NCBI RefSeq assembly: GCF_030272615.1 | Contig: NC_081405.1 | Coordinates: 153,653,113 to 153,717,112, forward strand | Direction of reading: 5' to 3' | Length of the DNA stretch: 64,000 nt | DNA from: Cryptomeria japonica | Taxonomy: Eukaryota; Streptophyta; Pinopsida; Cupressales; Cupressaceae | In this document: positions 57,125-64,000 of the stretch, piece after piece | Position numbering within the stretch: position 1 is the stretch's first letter | Layout: every line of letters starts with the position of its first letter | Notes under the pieces: generated by a model | What the model saw: only the letters and a program-made list of their open reading frames with translations | Told to the model about the DNA's origin: nothing | Databases searched by the model: none | Position numbers and translations under genes: made by a program

Positions 57125-58474
57125 TTATTCATGAGGTGCTCCTGCAGCATACTCCTGAGGTGAATAAATCTCAAGTCCACTTGAGATGAGGTCATGTAAT
57201 GTAGTGCCATGCTTCTTGATATGATCTTCATTCAACCAAATGGCTTCAGAGTCTGGTTTTCCTTTCCATTTGACCAATTATTGTTTGTACTCATTGTTCC
57301 TGGTCTTCTTTACAATCTTGGTATCCAACACTTTCTCAAGCTTAGGTGGCTCATGTTTGGGAAGATCTATATCTGTTGCTTCTTCTAGGACCTGTTGTGA
57401 GTTACCTACATTAGAATCACCTTTAAAAGGAGTTAGATCACAAACATTAAAAATAGGAGATATGCCAAGGTCTGATGGTAATTGAATTTCATAAGCATTG
57501 GTGCCAAAGTTCTTCAATATTTGACATGGTCCTACTTTCCTTTGCATGAGCTTAGTGTGTTTTCCCTTGGGTAACCTTTCCTTCTTCAAATTTTCTCAAA
57601 CCAAATCTCCAACCTGAAATTGTACCTCTCTCTTTTTCTGATCTGCATGTTCTTTGTATTTTTCTTATGACTTTTGAAGTTGTATGTTGACCTTCTCATG
57701 AACTTCCTTTATGGCTTCAACAAACCTCTCACCATCTGCACTTATGGGATCCATATGGGGTAGTTTTCTCAACTCCAATACCTCTCTTGGATGCAACCCA
57801 TACACAATCTGAAATGGTGACTTCCATGTGCTTTTGTTTATAGTGTCATTGTAGGCAAACTCAGCCTGAGGTAAGATTGAATCCCACTTTTCACCATGCT
57901 GCCTTGTAAGATATCTCAACAAATTCCTTGATGATCTGTTTACTACTTTTGTCTACCTATCTATTTGTGGATGATAGGTTGATGAGAAAGACATATTGGT
58001 GCCAAGTTTCCTTCATAGAGTTCTCCAAAAATGGCCAACAAATTTGACATCCTTGTCAGACACTATGTTCAATGGAAGTCCATGAATCCTTGCTACTTCT
58101 CTAAAAAACAAAATTGCTATATAAGATGAATCACTAGTGGACTTACATGGCAAGAAATGTACCATTTTACTAAACCTATCCACTATCACAAATACACTGT
58201 CAAACCCCTTTTGGGTCCTAGGTAAACCCATTACAAAGTCCATTGACACACTTTCCCAAGGTCTTGAGGGAATGGGTAAGGGTTGATAGAGACCAGCATT
58301 GGTACTTCTTCCTTTTGCCTTTTGGAAAATGGTGCATGTATCTACAAACTTTCTTACATCAACCTGCAATTTGGGCCAAAAGTAGTGCCTTCTTACCAAT
58401 TAAAGTGTCTTGTCCAAACCAAAATGACCTGCCATAGCTCCACTATGCTTTTCCTCGATGATATTAGTCCTTAT
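57125..58474 (-). pseudogene. Element K integrase and chromodomain remnant
   Basis: Starting near 58474, the zinc region has HSGAMAGHFGLDKTL and CTIFQKAKG (second Cys of CxxC changed to Phe). Core motifs are SMDFVMGLPRTQKGFDSVFV (first Asp) and NIVSDKDVKFVGHFW (second Asp). HPQIDR, a stop, then TKVVNR follows, where the catalytic Glu is Lys. The C-terminal part is open in pieces (57922-57665, 57589-57278): VGPCQILKNFGTNAYEIQLP and FNVCDLTPF. It then has a chromodomain-like segment (PPKLEKVLDTKIVKKT, a stop, LVKWKGKPDSEAIWLNE) and ends at 57125. Chromodomains of this class are thought to guide insertion to heterochromatin. Confidence 0.87.
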
Positions 58475-60391
58475 TCAGCACTTTGGTATGCACAATTGCC
58501 CACCTTTGAAAAGAAGTCCATCTTGGATCAGAAAATAAGAAAACTCCACATGATACCTTTCACCAAATTCAATACATGTCTTGTGAATCTCCTTAAAGTC
58601 CTCATTTGCAGCATACATATCTTTCATTGTATCAATCTCAATGCTTTCTAATTGGATTTCAGATATGGTTAGCACTCTCCTACTTAGTGCATCAACCACT
58701 TTGTTGGCTACTCCTATCTTGTGTTTTATGGAAAAGGTATAGGCTTGTAGGGATTCTACCCACTTCATATGCCCATGGCTTAGCTTTTCTTGGCTATTAA
58801 TGAAACTCAAGGCTTGGTTTTCAGTATAGATCAAAAATTCCTTTGGTAGCAGATAGTGTCTCCATTTTTAAAATGCTTGAACTAGTGCATACATTTCTAG
58901 GTCATAAGAAGAATATTTTCTATTTGCCTCATTGAGTTTTTCACTAAATAATGCTATAGGTCTGCCTTCTTGGCTTATGACTGCTACTATGGCCACATGG
59001 ATAGCATCACATTCAATCTAAAACACTTTGTTAAAATCAGGTAAAGCAAGTACCGATTGTTGAGCTACCTTTTTCTTGAGACTTTCAAATGCCCCATCCA
59101 CCTCCTCTATCCAAGAAAACCTACACTTTTGACCACCTTTTTATGGTTTCCAACATTGGAGCACATATCTGACTAAAACCTCTTATAAAATTTCTATAAA
59201 ATGTGGCTAATCCATGGAAACTTGTAACTTCACCAATAGTCTTAGGAGTAGGCCAAGAAAGAATTGCATTTACCTTATCCAGATCCATCTTCAAGTGACC
59301 TTTGGAGATCACAAATCCTAGGTAGATGAGCTCTTCCTGCATGAAAAAAACTTCTCCATATTGATCATCAATTCCTCTTCACTCAACTTTTTCAAAACCA
59401 TGTCTAGATGCCTCAAGTGTTCTTCCTTTGTCCTACTAAATACTAGGATGTCATCCAAATACACTATTACAAACTTCCCTATGAATTCTTTCAAAACTTC
59501 ATTCATGAGTCTCATGAATGTACTTGGGGCATTAGACAAGACAAATGGCATAACCTTCCACTCATACAACCCTTCATTTGTTTTGAAGGTTGTTTTCCAC
59601 TCATCACCAGGCCTAATTCTAATTTGGTGGTATCCACTCTTTAAATCAATTTTAGAAAAATATTTTGCACCCCCCAAACAATCAAGCAAATTTTCTATCC
59701 TAGGCATTGGAAATCTATACCCTATGGTGATTTTGTTGAGAGCTCTTGAGCCGGTGCAAAGCCTCCATGTTCCATCCTTTTGGGGTGCCAAAACTATAGG
59801 TACTACACATGGGCTAAGACTCTTTCCAATTAGATCAGAATCTAGAAACTCTTGAATTTGCCTTGCCATCTCCTCATTTTGTTGTGGCATGAGTTTGTAT
59901 GCAACCTTGTTAGGCAATGTAGCCCCTGGTATCAGGTCAATGCAATGACTGGTCTCTCTCATTGGTGGCAAACTCCTTAGCACTCCCTCTGCAACTATGC
60001 CTTGGTATCTACCAATGATCTACTTCACTTCCAGACTAAGATCCTTGTCCTTTCCTTCTGCTCAGTCATCTGCAACAGGCTTCTCCTTTGAGGTTGGTAT
60101 TGGAAGCAATGCAAAGCATATTCCTTCTTCCATCTTTATTTCCTTGAGGAATGGTTTTCCCTCCATCATAATCACTTTGGACTCAATTTCTTTATGATCT
60201 TCATTGTTTTCAATTAGGGGCAGTAGCTCTATGACCTTGCCATTCTTTGTGATGGAGTGGGTGTTCCTAAAGCCATCATGGTGTGCTTTGAGATCATATT
60301 GTCATGGTCTTCCAAACAAGAGGTGACAAGCATCCATGATAACAACATCAAACAAAATCTTATCTTTATATGCACCTATCTGGAATTCAAC
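58475..60391 (-). pseudogene. Element K reverse transcriptase-RNase H remnant
   Basis: The linker from protease (60391-59984) has a stop near 60060. The reverse transcriptase (59983-59318) is open: IDLIPGATLPNKVAYKLMP, IVLAPQKDGTWRLCTGSRAL, FSKIDLKSGYHQIRI, VMPFVLSNAPSTFMRLMN and the catalytic VIVYLDDILVFS. A frame slip near 59320 leads to [14 protein letters not shown] and [20 protein letters not shown]. RNase H follows with IECDAIHVAI and YTENQALSFINSQEKLSHGH, and ends at 58475 (119-codon open stretch 58834-58475). The DD pair is intact but stops disable the protein. Confidence 0.88.
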
Positions 60392-61786
60392 CTATGACTT
60401 CTCTTCTACAAGTGTTTGTTGCCCCTTTGTGAGCCAAGACACCTTATAGGGGTATGGATGGGGTATCCTCCTCAATTTCAACTTCTCTACCATTTCTATT
60501 GACACAAAATTCTCAGTAGACCCTGAGTCAACCAGAACATTACATACCTTTCCTCTTGATTGGTAAGTGGTGCGGAAGATAGTCTTCCTTTGAGGTGGCT
60601 CCATAGGTGTTGGTACCTTCAAGAGGGTTCTTCTCAACATTAGTGCATCTCCGGTCTTTGGATAACCATATGAATTAGGTTTACTACTACCTTGGTAATC
60701 TGATTCTTGGGTTAGATTGGCTCTCCTTTCTCCTTGGGAGCTAGACCCCATCTTCTCTAGGCATCTGCTAGCAATGTGTCCCTCTTGGTTGTAGTTAAAA
60801 CATTTTATTGGTCCTGCTCCTCTTCTTGATGATCTTCCTCAAAAATTTGGCCTTCTACCTTTGAATTTGCCTTTTGTTGTTGCTGTCATTCCTTGAGGAG
60901 TCTTGACTGCTCTCTCCTTGAAATTCAAAATTTGGTCCTCTTCCTCTGAAGTTGCTCCTTCCTCTTGGTTGCTTACCCCTTCCTCTACTTCTCTGCTCTT
61001 GTCTTCTTTTGAGCTTCTCCTCTACTTTTAATGCTAAATGATAGCATCTATGAATAGTGCCAGGGCACAAGAGGTTCAACTCTTCTCGTATGTTCCACCT
61101 TAGGCCATTTAGATATCTTGCCACTCTTTCACTTTAATCTTCAACCTTCTTAGACTTTATACTCAACTTCTAAAATTCTTTAGTATAGGCACACACATCC
61201 ATCTCTTTCTATCTGAGATTCTGCCTTCTCTTGTGTAATTGGACTTCATAGTCCTTAGGTACACATACTCCCTTGATCTCTGTAATCATCTTCTTCCAAG
61301 AGGTGATCATTCCTCTTCCCTCTTTCACTCTTTCTCCTTGCACAAAATTCCACCATGTTAGGGTTTCTCCCTACATTTTTGACTTGGCAATCTTCATCTT
61401 TTGGTTGTCAGCAATGTCTCACATGCAAAGAAGTTGTTTAAGGACTCTATCCAATCTATCACTCCATTGACATCCATCTTCCCACTGAAAATAGGAAGGT
61501 TTGATTTCTGGTCCATGGTTCTCCTCTCCACAGACTTCAAGGCATTGACCAGGTACCTATACTTTGTAGGAACTTCCTCTTCTTCCTACCCTTGTGGGTT
61601 CTCCTCTTCTTCTCCCACTTCCTTCGAGCCATTAGGTCCTCTCTCCAGCCTACCTTCCAATTTCTCAATCAACCTTCTAAGCTGATCATTTTCTTCTCTG
61701 TTCTCTTGCACCATCCTGGCAAGTTCCACATTTGTCACCTTTGGAAAAATTATTCTAGCCTCACCCCTTAATTCTTCTGCTGACAT
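60392..61786 (-). pseudogene. Element K gag-protease remnant
   Basis: Gag starts MSAEELRGEARIIF at 61786, about 35 bp from the priming site, with a Glu/Arg-rich coiled-coil start (MVQENREENDQLRRLIEKLE). The core (61580-61130) is broken by several stops. At 61124-60855 ARYLNGLRWNIREELNLLCP is followed by an Arg/Gly-rich tail (RGRGKQPRGRSNFRGRG). A damaged knuckle CFNYNQEGHIASRC lies near 60790 (second Cys lost). The protease (60751-60392) keeps DSG in VLVDSGSTENFVS. Confidence 0.85.
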
Positions 61787-61820
61787 GTACTATTCTTCTT
61801 CCCAAAAGGATTCCTCCTAT

Positions 61821-61832
61821 GCTCTGATACCA
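61821..61832 (-). other. Primer-binding site, element K
   Basis: The minus strand reads TGGTATCAGAGC, a perfect initiator-Met tRNA complement. The Gypsy element K therefore uses the same priming site as the Copia elements here. Confidence 0.85.
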
Positions 61833-61838
61833 ATCTGA

Positions 61839-61962
61839 TGTAGAGTCCCAGTATAGGTATAGGATAGGTTCCCCTAATCCAAGAACACACCAAGGACCCT
61901 AGCAATCACACAACACTCCTAGGGGTTAAGGAATATTAATTTGACAAGTCCCACATCCCTTT
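61839..61962 (-). repeat. 5' LTR of element K, first 124 bp
   Basis: TGATGTAGAGTCCCAGTATA starts the LTR, which matches 49238-49363. It ends abruptly at CATCCCTTT, where a new LTR-like sequence begins. Confidence 0.8.
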
Positions 61963-64000
61963 TGTTACATCCCACTTGTGCCCTAGTTGATTTTGTACAG
62001 TATTTACGTCCTAATACATGTTAACCCTAGTGCATTTTGATACACTCATATGATGTATAATGTGCCTAGTTTTATGCTTTAAATGATGGATTTGTTCAGA
62101 TGATTATACATATGTGAATAATGATAATTATGTTTTCTATGCAAAATTGATGTACTTTGATTTAGTAAATTGAGGAATTTCATTTAGCAATATGATATCA
62201 TGTTTCAGTTTTATCACGATTTATTAATTGTCAGAACTAGACAAGATTTGATCTAGCTGATTTTCATGGGCCAAGTGTATGTAGGAGACCGTCTTCCTCC
62301 ACAAAAGGAGGGAAAGTATCATTAGATCAGGAGGTGAAAGGATGGAAGAACTCAATGTCATTTGAAAACCCTAGCCTAAGCCAGGTAAACCTAGGTTGAT
62401 CTTGTCGGACCTTGATTAGCCAGTGCGTTAGGTAACCTAGTAGGTCAGTGCATAGAATCTAAGGTTTGTCACTTCTAGAAATAATTATTAAATATTAATA
62501 TTAATAAATTATTTCATTAATTATTAATTAAGTTGACTAGACTAATATTACTTTTATTATTTAAATATATATATGTTTATGTATATGTATATATACGTAG
62601 CTTATATATCCTATACGAGTACCTGGGTACGGTAGCATGTATACCTAATCGTATACGTACTACAGCAGTCAGGTATTCGTAGGGAGTATAGGTCACGTAT
62701 ATATGAGTATAAATAAATATGTATTATTAAATTTAATTATAATTGCTTGGCAAGTTTTATTTTAATTAAATAAATTATTTTATTTGCCAACTTTAATTGG
62801 CAACTCAATAATTAAGTAAATGTAATTATTTTCTTTCATGGTGTTGAAGGAAATAAGACTTAAGTAAAACTTTTTAAATCTTATTAATGTTAGCTCATTA
62901 CATAATTTTTATTTAATGAGAAAGCCTAAACATTTTATCGGGCTAGTTGGAAGTCAATAAGATCAAAAAAAAATGTAATGTAAAACCATGTATATCACCA
63001 TCCTTCATTCTTGAGTTATCAGGCATTGAAGGAAATGAAGAAAATAGGTTAAAGACATTATGCATCATTATATATCAATATGGAAAGATATTTTTGCATT
63101 TTTATTTTTGGAGGGCTTTTGATGAAAGCGAAATGCAATCACGGGAAATGCAAGCAGGCCTGCGTGACTCATTGGGCAGTATGGAAAATCCTGCCTGGTA
63201 TTAGGGCGTGGGATTGAGACTATGTTGGTATATAAAACCAAAAGGATAAGAGAGGAGATATCATATTTTATGGCTGGCTTTTGGAAAACAGCAGAGGTTG
63301 AAGGTTACTATGCATTTTTCTGCCATTATCAACACTGTTGTTTCATACTTCTAAGGGCCTTCGGCTGGGCTACATCTTTCCTCAGGTCATTCTATCTCCC
63401 TGACCTATGATTTCCTCTTCCTCTTACAATTATTTGGTTTCTCAGATAGAAATTAGAAGGAAGAAATGCATATATGCATTTGTGGTTGTAAAATTCTGAA
63501 AGTTTGAAAATATTCATGAAATCCTTATGAGTTGGAAACCCTTCTGCATTTTAATGAAACATAATATTGTTATTTCAGTTCTTAACTAATAACATTCAAC
63601 TGGAAATTAATCTTCAAAATTTTTGAGTAGGGTTTTAGGTAGTTTGTAAAAGAAACTTGAAATAAGGTATATCTGCATATATATTTATGTATATAAATGG
63701 AAATATATTAGGGATGCCTGCAGGCCTGAGATTTGCTATTTGTCCTTTTTAAACATGTTTAAGAAGAGAGAACAAGAATTTATGAATCTATACCTCGGTT
63801 GAAGAGGGATTAACTCTTGTTTAAAAGAAATTACATGTCTATTTCCTACAACACATCTATATTTAAACAAATTTGTTCATTGTTTGGAACATTAAGAATG
63901 ATAGGAGCGAAGGTCTTTATTTCTTATCGTATAACTGTGAAGGGCAAGACATCTCTAATGTGTTAATTGTGTTGTTACCTTCCTAGACTAGGAAGTTAAA
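61963..64000 (+). mobile_element. Start of an unidentified LTR element, running off the window
   Basis: TGTTACATCCCACTTGTGCC begins exactly where the K LTR breaks, with CCTTT (61958-61962) as the presumed target duplication. The next 2 kb is noncoding, with TA-rich microsatellite-like sequence (62560-62720) and a strong TATATAAAA box (63229-63237). This fits a long U3 of a plus-strand LTR. Small open frames (such as 62947-63204) have no family match that I recognise. A solo LTR and a 5' LTR cannot be told apart. Confidence 0.5.
63229..63237 (+). promoter_or_regulatory. TATA box in the unidentified LTR
   Basis: GGTATATAAAACC is a strong plant TATA match, about 1.27 kb after the proposed LTR start. 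It is consistent with a U3 promoter. Confidence 0.5.

Larger units (their letters stand above)
49238..61962 (-). mobile_element. Element K: chromodomain Ty3/Gypsy retrotransposon (chromovirus)
   Basis: The minus-strand order is 5' LTR (61839-61962, cut by another insertion), Met-tRNA priming site, gag, protease, reverse transcriptase, RNase H, integrase and chromodomain (61786-57125), then 3' leader and 3' LTR (starting again at 49238, interrupted by J). Integrase after reverse transcriptase is the Gypsy order, and the chromodomain marks a chromovirus. LTR matches 49241-49363 and 61842-61962 are very similar. The inner end of the 3' LTR (between 55828 and 57124) could not be placed. Confidence 0.85.

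Noticed and set aside
62947-63410. Two small plus-strand frames (85 and 62 codons) near the right end
   Set aside because: No recognisable domain, and they sit in an LTR-like noncoding stretch next to a TATA box. The support is too weak for a gene.
1-64000. CRISPR arrays, bacterial operons, rRNA or tRNA genes
   Set aside because: No regularly spaced repeats, no bacterial gene structure and no tRNA or rRNA sequence were seen. The only tRNA-related sites are retroelement priming sites.

Overview
This 64 kb window holds no recognisable host gene. It is a stack of LTR retrotransposons inserted into one another, AT-rich throughout, with many decayed reading frames. Plant-type Ty1/Copia and Ty3/Gypsy proteins and primer-binding sites matching plant initiator-Met tRNA (TGGTATCAGAGC) point to a seed plant with a large, repeat-filled genome. 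A gymnosperm is a reasonable guess, but the sequence does not prove it. Element names used here (A to K, LTR-1, LTR-2, giant LTR) are local labels.

Layout, left to right. Element A (Copia, minus strand, 1-14041, left end outside the window) carries solo LTR-1 (3513-4960) and Copia element B (5013-10998) inside its integrase region. A sits in a fragment of a giant LTR (14042-14663). That fragment interrupts ORF2 of element E (minus, 14664-31583), a non-autonomous element encoding only a coiled-coil/zinc-knuckle Gag and a second ORF of unknown function. E is split by its relative D (15864-30417), which is split by F (21150-28925), a Gypsy-like element with a gag-protease ORF and no reverse transcriptase. 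E lies in the gag of Copia element G (31584-41313), which also carries solo LTR-2 (31980-32907) and, in its 5' LTR, Copia element H (33720-40753). G lies in the reverse transcriptase of element I (plus strand, 41314 onward). To the right, a very large solo LTR (44310-49166, about 3.7 kb once a D-type solo LTR at 46836-47983 is removed) lies in an older F-like LTR remnant. From 49238 to 61962 is element K, a minus-strand chromodomain Gypsy element whose 3' LTR is interrupted by J, the best preserved Copia element (49471-55827, plus). A further LTR-like sequence starts at 61963 and runs off the window.

Target-site duplications support the order: GATAC (LTR-1), GACAC (F), CCCTC (LTR-2), CTAAT (giant LTR), TAAAA (D-type solo LTR), and one-mismatch pairs for D, H and J. 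The left side is at least six layers deep (I, G, E, giant LTR, A, B).

How the parts relate. The autonomous Copia elements encode Gag, protease, integrase, reverse transcriptase and RNase H, all now damaged. D and E lack pol but share with them the Met-tRNA priming site, the AAAGGGGGAGAT-type polypurine tract, the TGTTGG LTR start and an LTR sequence block. This suggests D and E were mobilised by Copia enzymes. Two patterns stand out: an inverted repeat straddling the polypurine tract/3' LTR junction in five elements, and a TAG stop at nearly the same point between reverse transcriptase and RNase H in five Copia copies.
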